Assembly (NCBI GenBank): GCA_900470805.1
Contig: UCCA01000014.1
Coordinates: 62,001 to 126,000 of the forward strand
Length of the DNA stretch: 64,000 nucleotides
Source of the DNA: Hyphomicrobiales bacterium
GTDB lineage: Bacteria > Pseudomonadota > Alphaproteobacteria > Rhizobiales > Rhizobiaceae
Direction of reading: 5' to 3'
The position numbers were made by a program, and so were the translations under genes. Positions 46,653 through 56,667 of this stretch are shown here, one piece after another (position 1 is the first letter of the stretch; each line of letters starts with the position of its first letter). Under the pieces are notes generated by a model. It was not told the DNA's origin, searched no databases, and saw only the letters and a program-made list of their open reading frames with translations.

Positions 46653-47026
46653 GGAAGCTGCTGCGCTTCGGCATTGCCGGTGGTCTCGGCTTCATCGTCG
46701 ATGCCGGCGTTCTGGCGCTTCTGCTGCATACGACGCCGCTCGGACCGTTTCTGGCGCGGCTGATCGCCATCGCGCTGGCGATGGTGACAACGTGGGTGTT
46801 CAACCGGACCTTCACCTTCGAAAGGTCGGGCGATTCCCTTGCCGCGGAAGGCTTTCGCTACGGCTCTGTCGGGATCACCGCAGCCCTTGTGAATTACGGC
46901 CTTTACTCGGCGCTGCTGCTGAGCATGCCGGACCTGCAGCCGCTGGCGGCGATGGTGTTTGCCACCGCCGCGTCGATGTTCTTCAGCTTCTTCGGCTACT
47001 CGCGCTTCGTCTTCCGCGAGAAGTGA
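46649..47026 (+). CDS. GtrA family flippase-like membrane protein
   Basis: A 125-residue protein with four membrane segments, starting at GTG inside the stop codon of the GT2 gene. It has the GtrA features FGIAGGLGFIVDAGVLALLL, the WVFNRTFTF motif and the SFFGYSRFVF ending. GtrA moves lipid-linked glucose-like sugars across the inner membrane for O-antigen or other glycan decoration. Coupled to GT2 and convergent with the MocA-type gene, which starts one base later. Confidence 0.88.
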   Translation: MRKLLRFGIAGGLGFIVDAGVLALLLHTTPLGPFLARLIAIALAMVTTWVFNRTFTFERSGDSLAAEGFRYGSVGITAALVNYGLYSALLLSMPDLQPLAAMVFATAASMFFSFFGYSRFVFREK

Positions 47027-48013
47027 TCAAACCGCTTCCCAGCCGTCCTTGTCGCTGGCGCGGTAGATCGCGTCGATGAACTTCTGGCTGAGTTTCGAAC
47101 TCTCCAGTGTGACGATTTCCTGATCTTCACCATTGGCGGCGCGCGCGAAAGCTTCGGCCTCGCGCTTGTACTGGCGGCTGTCGGGGAAGCGGAAGACGGT
47201 GGATTCGTTGTGGCTGCGGTTGGTCAGCTCGACCTCCTCGGCGCCCCAGCGATCGGCGTTGAACGGCGACTTCACCTCGATGAAGCCGTCGGTGCCGTGG
47301 AACACCATGATCTGGCGGTTGGCCATCTGGGTGGAGATGTAGAAGCTGAGCTCGAAGTCGCCGAAATCGGCCTTGACGCTGGAATAGATGTCGGTGCCGA
47401 ATTCCGGATCGCGGCGGGTGACGGCCTGCACGCGCCGCGGTTCCTGGCCGGTGGCAAAGCGGGTCGATATCGTCGGATAAACGCCGATATCGGGCAGCGC
47501 GCCGCCGCCGAGCTCGGGGATGTTGCGCATGTTGCCGGGATCGCGGTTGAAATAGGTGAAAGCGCCCTGCACGTGCTGCAGCGTGCCGATGGCGCCGTCC
47601 GATATCAGCGACCGGACTTTCAGCCAGACCGGCGCGTAGGCCACCATGTAGGCTTCCGTGATCAGCACCTTGTTGCGGTCGCGCGCGGCGATCAGGCTGT
47701 CGATCTCGCCGGCGTTGAGCGCGATCGGCTTTTCACAGAGCACGTGCTTGCCGGCATCGGCCGCCTTGATCGTCCATTCGACATGCTGCGATGTCGGCAG
47801 CGGGATATAGACCGCGTCGATCAGATCGGAGGCCAGCATCTCCTCGTAGGAGCCGAAGGCATGCGGCACGGAGAAGCGGTCGGCCATGGCCCGCGCCTTG
47901 GAGATATCGCGACTGGCAATGGCCGTGACGACGCAATTTTCCGCGTCCTGGATGGCGGGGACGACAAGCTCGCGGCCGATCTTGGCGGTCGAGATGATAC
48001 CGAAACGCAGCAT
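47027..48013 (-). CDS. Gfo/Idh/MocA family oxidoreductase
   Basis: A 328-residue NAD(P)-dependent dehydrogenase-like protein. N-terminal Rossmann domain ([20 protein letters not shown]), the [12 protein letters not shown] motif with the catalytic lysine (EKP), and a C-terminal alpha/beta domain. Members act on sugars such as inositol or glucose derivatives. Substrate unknown. The 3' end abuts the gtrA-like gene stop. Confidence 0.9.
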   Translation of the reverse strand: MLRFGIISTAKIGRELVVPAIQDAENCVVTAIASRDISKARAMADRFSVPHAFGSYEEMLASDLIDAVYIPLPTSQHVEWTIKAADAGKHVLCEKPIALNAGEIDSLIAARDRNKVLITEAYMVAYAPVWLKVRSLISDGAIGTLQHVQGAFTYFNRDPGNMRNIPELGGGALPDIGVYPTISTRFATGQEPRRVQAVTRRDPEFGTDIYSSVKADFGDFELSFYISTQMANRQIMVFHGTDGFIEVKSPFNADRWGAEEVELTNRSHNESTVFRFPDSRQYKREAEAFARAANGEDQEIVTLESSKLSQKFIDAIYRASDKDGWEAV

Positions 48014-48206
48014 GGTCTTTTCCTCTCCTGATTTGATTTTTGCGCAAGCTTAGAGAGCGGCCGGCTGCGGCGCAATGGCGCGATCACAATTCGCGGCGTG
48101 GTCGCTGCGCCGGTTTCCATTCGTCCGGATGCGCACTAGGTTAACCCATGAGCGGCGTCCTGCCGCCTCATCGATTTCAATCAGATCAACATTTCAGGAG
48201 TTCATT

Positions 48207-49157
48207 ATGGAGAAGCGTCGTCTTGGAAAAACAGGCCTTTCGGTCTCGCCGATCGTGTTCGGCGGCAACGTGTTCGGCTGGACGGCCGACGAGAAGACGT
48301 CGTTTGGCATTCTCGACGCGTTCTTCGATGCCGGCTTCGACACCATCGACACCGCCGACGTTTATTCGGCCTGGGTGCCCGGCAACAAGGGTGGCGATTC
48401 GGAAGAGATTATCGGCAAGTGGCTGAAGCAGGGGAGGATCGCCCGAGACAAGGCCATCATCATCACCAAGGTCGGTGCGGAGATGGGACCGGGCAAGAAG
48501 GGACTGAAGGAGCAGTATATTCTTGAGGCGGTCGAGGCATCGCTGAGGCGGCTGCAGACCGACTATATCGACCTCTATCTTTCGCACTGGCCGGACGCTG
48601 AAACGCCGTATGAGGAAACGCTGGGCGCCTTCGCCAAGCTGAAGCAGCAGGGCAAGATCCGCGCCATCGGCTGCTCCAACCTCGACGCCACGCAGCTGCA
48701 GGCCTCCTTCGACGCCGCCGAGAAAGCCGGGCTGCCGCGCTACGACGTGATCCAGCCGGAATACAATCTCTACGACCGCGCCGCCTTCGAAGGACCGCTC
48801 GCCGAGCTGTGCGTGAAGCAGGACATCGGCGTCATCACCTATTTCAGCCTCGCGGCCGGCTTCCTTTCCGGCAAGTATCGCAGCAAGGCCGACACCGAGG
48901 GCAAGGCCCGCGGCGGCAAGGCGGCGGCCTATCTCGACGACAAGGGGCTGAAGATCCTCGCCGCACTCGACACCGTCGCCAAGGAGACGGGCGCCAAGCC
49001 GGCCGAGATCGCGCTGGCCTGGTTGCTCGCCAAGAAGGCGGTGACCGCGCCGATCGCCAGCGCCACCAGCATCGCCCAGCTCGACAGCCTGACAAAGTCG
49101 GCATCGCTGAAGCTCAGCAACGATGCCGTGACGCTGCTCGACAAGGCCGGCGCGTGA
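48207..49157 (+). CDS. Aldo/keto reductase
   Basis: A 316-residue (beta/alpha)8 reductase. The start ATG (MEKRRLGKTGLSVSP) follows AGGAG. Catalytic residues appear in FDTIDTADVYSAW (D, Y), KAIIITKVG (K) and DLYLSHWPD (H), with the AKR cofactor end IASATSIAQLDSL. YghZ/YajO-like. Transcribed with the GNAT gene 25 bases downstream. Confidence 0.92.
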   Translation: MEKRRLGKTGLSVSPIVFGGNVFGWTADEKTSFGILDAFFDAGFDTIDTADVYSAWVPGNKGGDSEEIIGKWLKQGRIARDKAIIITKVGAEMGPGKKGLKEQYILEAVEASLRRLQTDYIDLYLSHWPDAETPYEETLGAFAKLKQQGKIRAIGCSNLDATQLQASFDAAEKAGLPRYDVIQPEYNLYDRAAFEGPLAELCVKQDIGVITYFSLAAGFLSGKYRSKADTEGKARGGKAAAYLDDKGLKILAALDTVAKETGAKPAEIALAWLLAKKAVTAPIASATSIAQLDSLTKSASLKLSNDAVTLLDKAGA

Positions 49158-49182
49158 CCTGACGCCAAGATCGGAGAGAACG

Positions 49183-49626
49183 ATGACCGTGACCAGCCGT
49201 GAAGCAAGCGTTGGAGACGAGGCCCGCTGGCGGGCTCTTTGGGCCGACTATCTCGCCTTCTACGAGGTCACGGTCGCGCCCGAGATCACCGACGGCACCT
49301 GGCGCCGGGTCTTCGATCCGGCGTCGGCAATCGGCATGCGGGTGGCCGAGCTCGATGGCACGGTTGTCGGCTTTGCGCTCTACCTCACCCATGAAGGCAC
49401 CTGGATATCCGGCAGGGACTGCTATCTCGAGGATCTCTTCGTCGATGCCGCTGCCCGCGGTCACGGCGTCGGGCGGGCGCTGCTCGACGATCTCATCGCG
49501 CTCAGCAAAGAGAACGGCTGGTCGCGGCTCTACTGGCACACCAGCGAGAGCAACACGCGCGCCCAGGCGCTCTACGACAGCTACGTGAAGAGCGACGGCC
49601 ACATCCGCTACCGCATCAATTTCTGA
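49183..49626 (+). CDS. GNAT family N-acetyltransferase
   Basis: A 147-residue acetyltransferase. The acetyl-CoA site is in YLEDLFVDAAARGHGVGRALLDDL (the R-G-x-G-x-G/A signature) and the C-terminal YWHTSESNTRAQALYDSY helix matches the family. The substrate cannot be told. Confidence 0.9.
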   Translation: MTVTSREASVGDEARWRALWADYLAFYEVTVAPEITDGTWRRVFDPASAIGMRVAELDGTVVGFALYLTHEGTWISGRDCYLEDLFVDAAARGHGVGRALLDDLIALSKENGWSRLYWHTSESNTRAQALYDSYVKSDGHIRYRINF

Positions 49627-49641
49627 GCTGCTTCGTCGGTA

Positions 49642-50259
49642 TCAGCGAACAAGATCGGGAAAGCCCGCATAGAGAGCCGAATGATCGCCCTCCCAATTGG
49701 CCATGCCAGGCTTGGTCAATGTGCCACGCGGGCTGACATAACTCTGGATGATGCGGCGCGGGCGTTCGTGCCACTGGATGTTGAAGGCCCATAGCTTTGG
49801 GAAGAAGCAGAGCGAGGCGTAGGGCAGATGGTCGTGGATCCACCAGGCCATCTTCTGCCAGTCTTCGACGTTTCCGTGGTGATCCACCAGCCAGGGCACG
49901 ACGACGCAGGCGGTGGCACCGATAGAGCCCTCGGCATCGCGCCGATCCCATATGTGATCGGCGGCGGTCCTGTCGTTGGTCGAGCAGTTGAGCTTGTTGC
50001 GGTTGCCGAACCGGTTGACGTCGGGCGACCGGTAGCCGGAGCGGATGTGCAGCCGCCCGAAGGTCGCCTGCAGCGGCTCCAGCAGCTCCTCGCAAAGCCG
50101 CGTGCCCGCCTCGATGGCGAGATCGGGATTTTCGGGGATATTGGGGATGCGGTAGAAATCGGCGATCTCGGAGTGAAGAAAATCACGCAGGAAGAAATTT
50201 CTCGACAGCCGCGCCCGGCCGAGATCCTCCAATGCTTTCATCGACCCCGGCTTTCTCAT
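49642..50259 (-). CDS. Degenerate peptidase M15-like protein, unknown function
   Basis: A 205-residue protein from the ATG after GGGAGG (MRKPGSMKALEDLG). The RLHIRSGYRSPDVN segment and TAADHIWD resemble the zinc site of M15 D-Ala-D-Ala peptidases, but the usual SxHxxGxAxD histidine is replaced (CSTNDRTAADH), and the WHE near the end partly replaces the HxH motif. It may be a non-catalytic relative or have another activity. Family assignment is tentative. Confidence 0.55.
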   Translation of the reverse strand: MRKPGSMKALEDLGRARLSRNFFLRDFLHSEIADFYRIPNIPENPDLAIEAGTRLCEELLEPLQATFGRLHIRSGYRSPDVNRFGNRNKLNCSTNDRTAADHIWDRRDAEGSIGATACVVVPWLVDHHGNVEDWQKMAWWIHDHLPYASLCFFPKLWAFNIQWHERPRRIIQSYVSPRGTLTKPGMANWEGDHSALYAGFPDLVR

Positions 50260-50403
50260 CACGCGCCTCCCTGCTGATCGAGAACGAGTTTGCCGGTTTT
50301 CCTCGATAAGACTACCCGAAATGATCGGAACCATTCGCGGCCGTCGAACTTGTTCTGGTGAAGCCGCGCGGTGCGGCTATCCTCGAACACAGGGAATTGC
50401 GAC

Positions 50404-50898
50404 ATGTCCAAGGAAAAAACACTCGACGATCTGTTCTACGATACGCTGAAAGACATCTATTACGCCGAAAAGCAGATCCTGAAGGCGCTGCCGAAAATGG
50501 CCCGCGCGGCGCAATCGGCGGAACTGAAAGCCGGCTTCACCAAGCACCGGGAGCAGACCGAGGGCCATGTCGACCGGCTGCAGCAGGTGTTCGAACTGAT
50601 CGGCAAGCGCGCGCAGGGCAAGACCTGCGAAGCCATCCAGGGGATCATCGCCGAGGGCGAGGAAATCATCGAGGAATTCAAGGGATCGCCGGCAATCGAC
50701 GCCGGGCTGATCTCGTCGGCCCAGGCGGTCGAGCATTACGAGATGGCGCGCTACGGGACGCTGAAGACCTGGGCGGCACAGCTCGGCAAGAAGGACGTCG
50801 TCAGCCTGCTCGACCAGACGCTGCAGGAAGAGGCCGATACCGACAAGACGCTCTCCAAGCTGGCCACATCGGCGGCGAACCTGAAGGCCGCAGCCTAA
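50404..50898 (+). CDS. DUF892 / YciE-like ferritin-like protein
   Basis: A 164-residue helical protein, the family annotated as ferritin-like DUF892. The pattern LFYDTLKDIYYAEKQILKALPKM, the EQTEGHVDRLQQVFELIG helix and the QAVEHYEMARYGTLKTWA helix hold conserved E/H residues that could bind two metals. YciE is induced under stress in enteric bacteria. Preceded by AATTGCGAC; the start ATG is chosen from the homology pattern. Confidence 0.88.
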   Translation: MSKEKTLDDLFYDTLKDIYYAEKQILKALPKMARAAQSAELKAGFTKHREQTEGHVDRLQQVFELIGKRAQGKTCEAIQGIIAEGEEIIEEFKGSPAIDAGLISSAQAVEHYEMARYGTLKTWAAQLGKKDVVSLLDQTLQEEADTDKTLSKLATSAANLKAAA

Positions 50899-50966
50899 GC
50901 AATAAACGATCGCTAACAGTGATGAGCGGGCGCACTTGGCGCCCGCTTCCGCGTCAGCCGTCCTTA

Positions 50967-51857
50967 TTAGCCGGCGTGACGGAAGAAATCGATGAAGGCG
51001 CGCAAGGCCGGGCGCATCTGGCGGCGGCTCGGATAGTAGAGGAACGGCCCGGGATAGGGCGCACACCAATCCTCCAGCACCCGTACAAGTTTTCCCTGCG
51101 CCAATTCCTCATGGACGCGCATGTCGAAGAGATAGGCGAGGCCGACGCCGCTGAGCGCACCCAGAAGGGCCAGCCTGTCCTCGCTGACGATCAACGGGCC
51201 ATCGATCGCGACCACCAGTTCCTGCCCGTCCTTTTCGAATTCCCAGCGATAGATGCTGCCATTGCCGAAGCGACGCTTGATGCAGCGATGGTGAACCAGA
51301 TCGTGCGGATGTTCCGGCTTAGGATGCTGTGCGAAATAACCGGGCGATGCGGCAATCACAGTCCTGACGTCGCCGGTGAGCCTGATGGCGATCATGTCGG
51401 CCTCCAGGCTCTCCTCGAAGCGGATGCCGGCGTCGAAGCCGTTCTCGACGATGTCGGTGAAGCCATCCTCATTGGCGATCTCAAGGGTGATATCGGGATA
51501 GGCGTTGAGAAAGGCGCCGAGCCGCGGGCCAAGGATGACATCGGAAGCGAAACGCGGGGCGCTGATGCGCAGATTTCCGGCCGGCCGTTCGCGCGCCTCG
51601 ACAAGCGCATCCAGAGCCACCCCGATTTCCTCCAGCGCCGGCTTCAGCCGCTGCAGCAGCAGGCGCCCCTCCTCGGTCGGCGCGACGCTGCGTGTGGTTC
51701 GGGCCAGAAGCCGGACACCGAGGCTCTCCTCGAGGCTCGATACGGCATGGCTGACGGCCGACGGAGCGATCGCCAGTTCCCTCGCCGCTGCGCGAAAACT
51801 GCGATGATCGGAGACGGCGGCGAGAACGGCGAGTTGAGCAAGCTGGGTTCTGTTCAT
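50967..51857 (-). CDS. LysR family transcriptional regulator
   Basis: A 296-residue regulator. Helix-turn-helix at residues 20-45 (FRAAARELAIAPSAVSHAVSSLEESLGVRL), then the periplasmic-binding-like effector domain. It diverges from an aldo/keto reductase gene over 126 bases, which makes that reductase the likely target. The palindrome-like TCTAA-ATA-TTAGA lies just upstream of the lysR start (51861-51873). Confidence 0.92.
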   Translation of the reverse strand: MNRTQLAQLAVLAAVSDHRSFRAAARELAIAPSAVSHAVSSLEESLGVRLLARTTRSVAPTEEGRLLLQRLKPALEEIGVALDALVEARERPAGNLRISAPRFASDVILGPRLGAFLNAYPDITLEIANEDGFTDIVENGFDAGIRFEESLEADMIAIRLTGDVRTVIAASPGYFAQHPKPEHPHDLVHHRCIKRRFGNGSIYRWEFEKDGQELVVAIDGPLIVSEDRLALLGALSGVGLAYLFDMRVHEELAQGKLVRVLEDWCAPYPGPFLYYPSRRQMRPALRAFIDFFRHAG

Positions 51858-51860
51858 TGT

Positions 51861-51873
51861 TCTAAATATTAGA
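51861..51873. promoter_or_regulatory. TCTAA/TTAGA inverted repeat at the lysR start
   Basis: TCTAA and TTAGA arms separated by three bases lie four bases before the lysR ATG, in the divergent spacer. It fits an autorepression site for the LysR protein. Arms are only five bases, so support is modest. Confidence 0.35.
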
Positions 51874-51983
51874 TCAGCTCGTTGCGATTTGCACGGATTT
51901 TCAAACGACCCCTGCCGCTCTAGCTTCCCTGATGTACCGGCTGATCCCCCTCCGCCGGACCTACCAGCTCAAGGAGCACACGG

Positions 51984-52979
51984 ATGAAAACCCGAAAACT
52001 CGGAAAAGACCTCACCGTTTCGGCCGTCGGCCTCGGCTGCATGGGCATGAGCTTCGCCTATGGCCCGAAGGACGATGTCGAATCGACCCGGACACTGCAT
52101 CGCGCCGTCGATCTCGGCGTCACCCTGTTCGACACGGCCGAAACCTACGGCCCGTTCCACAATGAAGAGCTGCTCGGCAAGGCGCTGAAGCCTTTGCGCG
52201 ACCGTGTCGTCATCGCCACCAAGTTCGGCTTCAAGCTCGACACCACAAGGTCCGGTCCGGCGGCGATGATCGGCGTCGACAGCCGGCCTGCCCATGTCAA
52301 GGCGGTGGCGGAGGCCTCCCTAAAGCGGCTCGGCACCGATGTCATCGACCTGTTCTACCAGCACCGCGTCGACCCATCCGTTCCGATCGAGGACACGGTC
52401 GGTGCCATGGCGGAGCTGGTGAAGGAAGGAAAGGTGCGGGCGCTCGGGCTTTCCGAAGCCGGCTCCGCCACCATTCGCCGCGCTCACGCGGTCCATCCGA
52501 TCGCCGCCGTGCAGAGCGAGTATTCGCTGTGGAGCCGCGAGCCGGAGGCCGACGTGCTGGCCACCTGCCGGGCGCTTGGCATCGGCTTCGTTCCCTACAG
52601 CCCACTCGGTCGCGGCTTCCTCACCGGCGCCATCCAGAAGGTCGATGATCTCGCCGCCGACGATTTCCGCCGCCACCTGCCACGCTTCCAGACCGACAAC
52701 TTCGATGCCAATGCGGCACTGGTGGCCAAGCTCGAAGCACTCGCGGCCGACAAGGGCGTGACGGCGGCGCAACTGGCGCTGGCATGGGTGCTGCACCAGG
52801 GAGACAACATCGTGCCGATCCCCGGCGCCCGCAAGCTGCACCACCTCGAACAGAACGCGGCTGCCGCCGAGATCGTGCTTTCGGATGCCGAGATCGTGGC
52901 ACTGGGGTCGATCATGCCGGTCGATCAGATTGCCGGAAAGCGCTACTCCGATGCCTCGCTGGCGATGACCAATCTCTGA
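51984..52979 (+). CDS. Aldo/keto reductase, second copy
   Basis: A 331-residue aldo/keto reductase starting MKTRKLGKDLTVSAVGLGCMGMS, a form common in the YakC-like group. Catalytic residues lie in TLFDTAETYGPFHNEELLGKAL (D, Y), ATKFGFKL (K) and DLFYQHRVD (H). The end GARKLHHLEQN fits NADPH binding. Likely controlled by the divergent LysR gene. Confidence 0.93.
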   Translation: MKTRKLGKDLTVSAVGLGCMGMSFAYGPKDDVESTRTLHRAVDLGVTLFDTAETYGPFHNEELLGKALKPLRDRVVIATKFGFKLDTTRSGPAAMIGVDSRPAHVKAVAEASLKRLGTDVIDLFYQHRVDPSVPIEDTVGAMAELVKEGKVRALGLSEAGSATIRRAHAVHPIAAVQSEYSLWSREPEADVLATCRALGIGFVPYSPLGRGFLTGAIQKVDDLAADDFRRHLPRFQTDNFDANAALVAKLEALAADKGVTAAQLALAWVLHQGDNIVPIPGARKLHHLEQNAAAAEIVLSDAEIVALGSIMPVDQIAGKRYSDASLAMTNL

Positions 52980-53120
52980 GCGATGCTTGCGACGACGGGC
53001 TGCCCCATTCCGGGGCGGCCGGTACGGTTCCGCACGGAATTCGGCTTTGTAGGGCCTTGGACCTTCTCATTGCAAACATTAGCACTAGGTAAACTTTCCG
53101 TTGCAAGGAAGGAACCCCTC

Positions 53121-53411
53121 ATGCCAAGTGCCAAACGGGACGAACAGCAGACCCAGAATGGACACTCAGAAATGGAAGGGCGAATGCTGGTGCTGGAGGT
53201 GGTGGCGATGACGTCGCTGGCTCTGGTGCTCGACACATCCGACCTGGAGAACGCCGAAGCCGGCACCAGCGTGCTGCACATGATCCGCGAGGCGGTGGAA
53301 AACAAGTGCAGCGAGATGGGGCTCTCCGACGATGCCTCGCTGGTCGCCCAAAGCTATGCGGAGGAGTTGCTCGGCACCGCGAAGGCGGCGCTTTTTCCCG
53401 CCACGCATTGA
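53121..53411 (+). CDS. Hypothetical helical protein, about 96 residues
   Basis: The chosen ATG follows GGAAGGAACCCC and gives a short protein with no signal peptide and mostly helical, acidic C-terminal half (MIREAVENKCSEMGLSDDASLVAQSYAEELLGTAK). The longer frame upstream lacks a ribosome site. I do not recognise a family. Confidence 0.6.
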   Translation: MPSAKRDEQQTQNGHSEMEGRMLVLEVVAMTSLALVLDTSDLENAEAGTSVLHMIREAVENKCSEMGLSDDASLVAQSYAEELLGTAKAALFPATH

Positions 53412-53487
53412 ATCGATCGAGGCGATCCCATTGCGGGTGGGCTGGCCCGCGCTATAATGGATTACCCACGCTATCGAGGTGCAAGCC

Positions 53488-53847
53488 ATGACGGACCGGC
53501 AGGCGATAGAAGCAGTCGTTCATCTCTATGTCGAAGGCATGACCTTCGCCAACGAGGCGGCCCTGCGCAAGGCATTCCATCCGCAATGTTCGGTGATCGG
53601 GCATTACGAGAAGGCGGTGGAATGGTCGACGCGCGACGAATTCATCGCCGCGATCGTCGCCGAGGGATCGGCACCGCCCGGCACCCAGCCCCACATGGAC
53701 ATCCAAACGCTCGACCTCGTCGGCGACGCCGCGAGCGTCAAGGTCACCGACGACTTCGCCGGGATGCGGTTCACCGACTATCTCTCGATGCTGAAGATCG
53801 ACGGGCGATGGACGATCGTCAGCAAGGTGTATTATTTGCACGAGTGA
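53488..53847 (+). CDS. NTF2-like (SnoaL/lumazine-binding-type) protein
   Basis: A 119-residue protein of the cone-like NTF2 fold. The pattern IEAVVHLYVEGMTFANEAALRKAFHPQ, DFAGMRFTDYLSMLKIDGRWTIVSKVYYLHE is typical of small NTF2-like proteins annotated as lumazine-binding. No catalytic role can be assigned. A GTG nine bases upstream is an alternative start. Confidence 0.78.
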   Translation: MTDRQAIEAVVHLYVEGMTFANEAALRKAFHPQCSVIGHYEKAVEWSTRDEFIAAIVAEGSAPPGTQPHMDIQTLDLVGDAASVKVTDDFAGMRFTDYLSMLKIDGRWTIVSKVYYLHE

Positions 53848-54182
53848 TTGGGGGGATGGATGCGGTCGCAAGGCTTCGCCTGCTGCCAGATCGCGGTTGT
53901 TCTTTTGCGCCTACCTATACACCAACCTTATTCCTGTGCTTGACACAGGATTCCAGTCACGGCGCGTCCTCGCCGTGAGAAGAGTCTTTCGCGATCAAGG
54001 ACTTGATCGCGCTGGATTCCCGCCACAAGGGCGAGAATGAGGGAGAATGGGGTTGGCGTCGGGCGATCCATCGTGAGCTGGCACCCGGTGCAAAAGCTCT
54101 CGCTTGCTGCCGCTCCCTTGGTGTAGGCAGCAATCCAGAGCCGGCACTATCGTGCGCCGACCCTTCGCATCACACGCGAGCC
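53848..54182. other. Gene-free 335-bp spacer between NTF2-like gene and pheT
   Basis: No gene is supported here. It is taken up largely by a palindromic repeat (annotated separately). The right part, around 54043-54180, has hairpin-rich sequence but no clear feature. The repeat may end the pheT transcript, as both flanking genes converge. Confidence 0.7.
53928..54042. repeat. Palindromic intergenic repeat (CTGTGCTTGACACAGG type)
   Basis: A string of nested hairpins: CCTGTG/CACAGG, CACGGCG/CGCCGTG and CGCGATCAAG/CTTGATCGCG, framed by imperfect outer arms that begin CTTATTCCTGTG and end GAATGAG. This order matches palindromic elements known from Rhizobium leguminosarum and R. etli intergenic regions as I recall them. 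It sits between convergent genes. Confidence 0.75.
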
Positions 54183-56624
54183 TTACCCGCGCAGAACACC
54201 ACCGGTGACCTTGGTCACGCTGGCGACGATCTTCTGCGTCAGCGCGTCGAAATCCTCGTCGGTCAGCGTGCGCTCGACCGGCTGGATTTGCACCTCGATA
54301 GCGACCGACTTCTTGCCCTCGCCGACCGACGCACCCTCGAAAATATCGAAGACGTTGACGCCCGATACCAGCTTGCGATCGGCGCCGGAGGCGGCCTTGA
54401 TGATGGCGCCGGCCTCCACGGCCTTGTCGACGACGAAGGCGAAGTCGCGCTTGACGGCCTGGAACTGCGATAGTTCCAGCGCCGGCTTGGTGCGGGTCGC
54501 CTTCTTCTTCGGCTCCGGCATGGCGTCGAGATAGACCTCGAAGCCCGCGAGCGCGCCGGAGACATCAAGCGCCTCCAGAGTCGACGGGTGAAACTCGCCG
54601 AAATAGCCGAGCACAACCTTCGGGCCCATCTTGATGGTGCCGGAGCGGCCCGGGTGGAACCAGGCGGGACCGCCCTGCTCGACCTGGATGTTTGACATCG
54701 GCAGGCCGCAGGCCTCGATCACGGCCAGCGCATCGGCCTTGGCGTCGAACACGTCGACCGGCTTGCCGCCGCCCTTGGCCGCGTTCGACCACATGCGGCC
54801 GGCGCCTGATATCGAGGCGGTGCCGCGACGGATGCCGCCGGCAACGCGGCGCTGGCCTTCCGGGCGATCGTTCTCATAGGTGCCGGAGACTTCGAACAGT
54901 GCTACATCGCCATAGCCCTTGTCGGCATTGCGCTGTGCGGCGCTGAGCAGGCCCGGCAGCAGCGACGGGCGCATGTCGGACATGTCAGCGGCGATCGGAT
55001 TGGCGAGCTTCAGCGATGCTGCGCCGCCGCCGAACAGCGTTGCCTGGTCCGCCGAAATGAACGACCAGGTGACGGCCTCCAGCATGCCGCGCGAGGCAAG
55101 CGCGCGCTTGGCAAGCCGGGTGCGGATCTGCAGCGTCGTCAGGATCTTGCCGTTGACGGCAGCGTGACTTTCCAGCGGCGCCGGCTTGATGTTGTCGACG
55201 CCGTGGATGCGCATGACCTCTTCGACGAGATCGGCCTTGCCATCGACATCAGGACGCCAGGAGGGAACGGCGACGGAGACACGCTCGTCCGTCTTGGACC
55301 CCGCGACCTTGAAGCCGAGACGGGTGAGGATCTCGATGCTCTCCTCGGTAGAGACTTCGAGGCCGGTCAGGCGCTTCACTTCCGAGAAGGGGAAATCGAC
55401 GACCTTGGGTTCATAACTCTTGTAGCCGATGATCTCCGCCTTGGCGGCGGTGCCGCCGCAGAATTCCAGCACCAGCTCGGTGGTGCGCTCGAGGCCGGGG
55501 ACCATGTATTCGGGGTCGACGCCACGCTCGAAGCGGTAACGGGCATCGGTGATGATGCCGAGGCCGCGGCCCGACTTGGCGATGTTCATCGGATCCCAGA
55601 GCGCGCTCTCGATCAGCACATCGACGGTGTTCTCGTCGCAGCCGGAATGCTCGCCGCCCATGATGCCGCCGATCGATTCGACGCCGTTCTCGTCAGCGAT
55701 GACGACGTTGTTCGGGTTCAGCTTGTATTCGCGCTGGTCGAGCGCCAGCACCGTTTCGCCGTCTTTCGCGCGGCGAACGGTGAGGTTGCCCTTGACCTTG
55801 GCGGCGTCGAAGACGTGCATCGGGCGGCCCTGGTCGAAGGTCATGTAGTTGGTGATATCGACGAGCGCGTTGATCGGACGCAGGCCGATCGCCAGCAGGC
55901 GCTGCTGCAGCCACTTCGGGCTCGGGCCGTTCTTGACGCCGCGCACGAGGCGCAGGCCGAAGCCTGGGCAGAGCCTGTCGTCGTCGAGATCGAGCGTCAG
56001 CTTGACCGGCGTCTCGCCTGCGACCGCGAACGACGGTGCAGGCCGCGTCTTCAGCGTGCCGAGGCCGGAGGCGGCGAGGTCGCGGGCGATCCCGTAGATC
56101 GAGGTGCAGTCCGGGCGGTTCGGCGTCAGGTTGATCTCGATCATGGGATCGTCGAGATGGGCGTAGGCCGCAAATGAGGTGCCGATCGGCGCGTCCGCGG
56201 GCAGATCGATGATGCCGTCGTGGCTGTCGGACATGTTGAGCTCCTTTTCGGAGCACATCATGCCGTGGCTTTCTACGCCGCGGATCTTGCCGACGCCGAG
56301 CGTCACGTCGATGCCGGGCACATAGTCACCCGGTCGGGCCAGTGCACCGACGAGGCCGGCACGGGCATTCGGCGCGCCGCAGACGATCTGCAACGGCTTG
56401 CCGCCGTTGATATCGGGGCCGGCATCGACCGACAGCACCTTCAGCCGGTCGGCTTCCGGATGTTTTTCGGCCGTCAGAACCCGGGCGATGACGAACGGCT
56501 TGTAGGCCGCCTTGTCGTCGACATCCTCGACCTCGAGGCCGATCTCGGTCAGGCGCTTGCAGATTTCATCGAGGGTGGCTTCGGTTTCAAGGTGATCCTT
56601 GAGCCAGGAAAGCGTGAATTTCAT
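54183..56624 (-). CDS. pheT: Phenylalanine--tRNA ligase beta subunit
   Basis: Large subunit of the alpha2-beta2 synthetase, 813 residues. N-terminal [21 protein letters not shown], the tRNA-binding OB domain (about 40-150), B3/B4 editing-like domain, B5, and the C-terminal FDX-ACB anticodon domain ending KVTGGVLRG. Charges tRNA-Phe with PheS. In this genome it is split from pheS by a BrnT/BrnA cassette, while both keep the same orientation. Length and motifs are normal. Confidence 0.97.
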   Translation of the reverse strand: MKFTLSWLKDHLETEATLDEICKRLTEIGLEVEDVDDKAAYKPFVIARVLTAEKHPEADRLKVLSVDAGPDINGGKPLQIVCGAPNARAGLVGALARPGDYVPGIDVTLGVGKIRGVESHGMMCSEKELNMSDSHDGIIDLPADAPIGTSFAAYAHLDDPMIEINLTPNRPDCTSIYGIARDLAASGLGTLKTRPAPSFAVAGETPVKLTLDLDDDRLCPGFGLRLVRGVKNGPSPKWLQQRLLAIGLRPINALVDITNYMTFDQGRPMHVFDAAKVKGNLTVRRAKDGETVLALDQREYKLNPNNVVIADENGVESIGGIMGGEHSGCDENTVDVLIESALWDPMNIAKSGRGLGIITDARYRFERGVDPEYMVPGLERTTELVLEFCGGTAAKAEIIGYKSYEPKVVDFPFSEVKRLTGLEVSTEESIEILTRLGFKVAGSKTDERVSVAVPSWRPDVDGKADLVEEVMRIHGVDNIKPAPLESHAAVNGKILTTLQIRTRLAKRALASRGMLEAVTWSFISADQATLFGGGAASLKLANPIAADMSDMRPSLLPGLLSAAQRNADKGYGDVALFEVSGTYENDRPEGQRRVAGGIRRGTASISGAGRMWSNAAKGGGKPVDVFDAKADALAVIEACGLPMSNIQVEQGGPAWFHPGRSGTIKMGPKVVLGYFGEFHPSTLEALDVSGALAGFEVYLDAMPEPKKKATRTKPALELSQFQAVKRDFAFVVDKAVEAGAIIKAASGADRKLVSGVNVFDIFEGASVGEGKKSVAIEVQIQPVERTLTDEDFDALTQKIVASVTKVTGGVLRG

Positions 56625-56667
56625 TGTGTTGTTCTCGTCTCAAAAATCATCGAAAAGTTCAGATCGT

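Noticed and set aside
55164..56177. A 337-codon plus-strand frame opposite pheT
   Set aside because: Antisense shadow of an essential gene.
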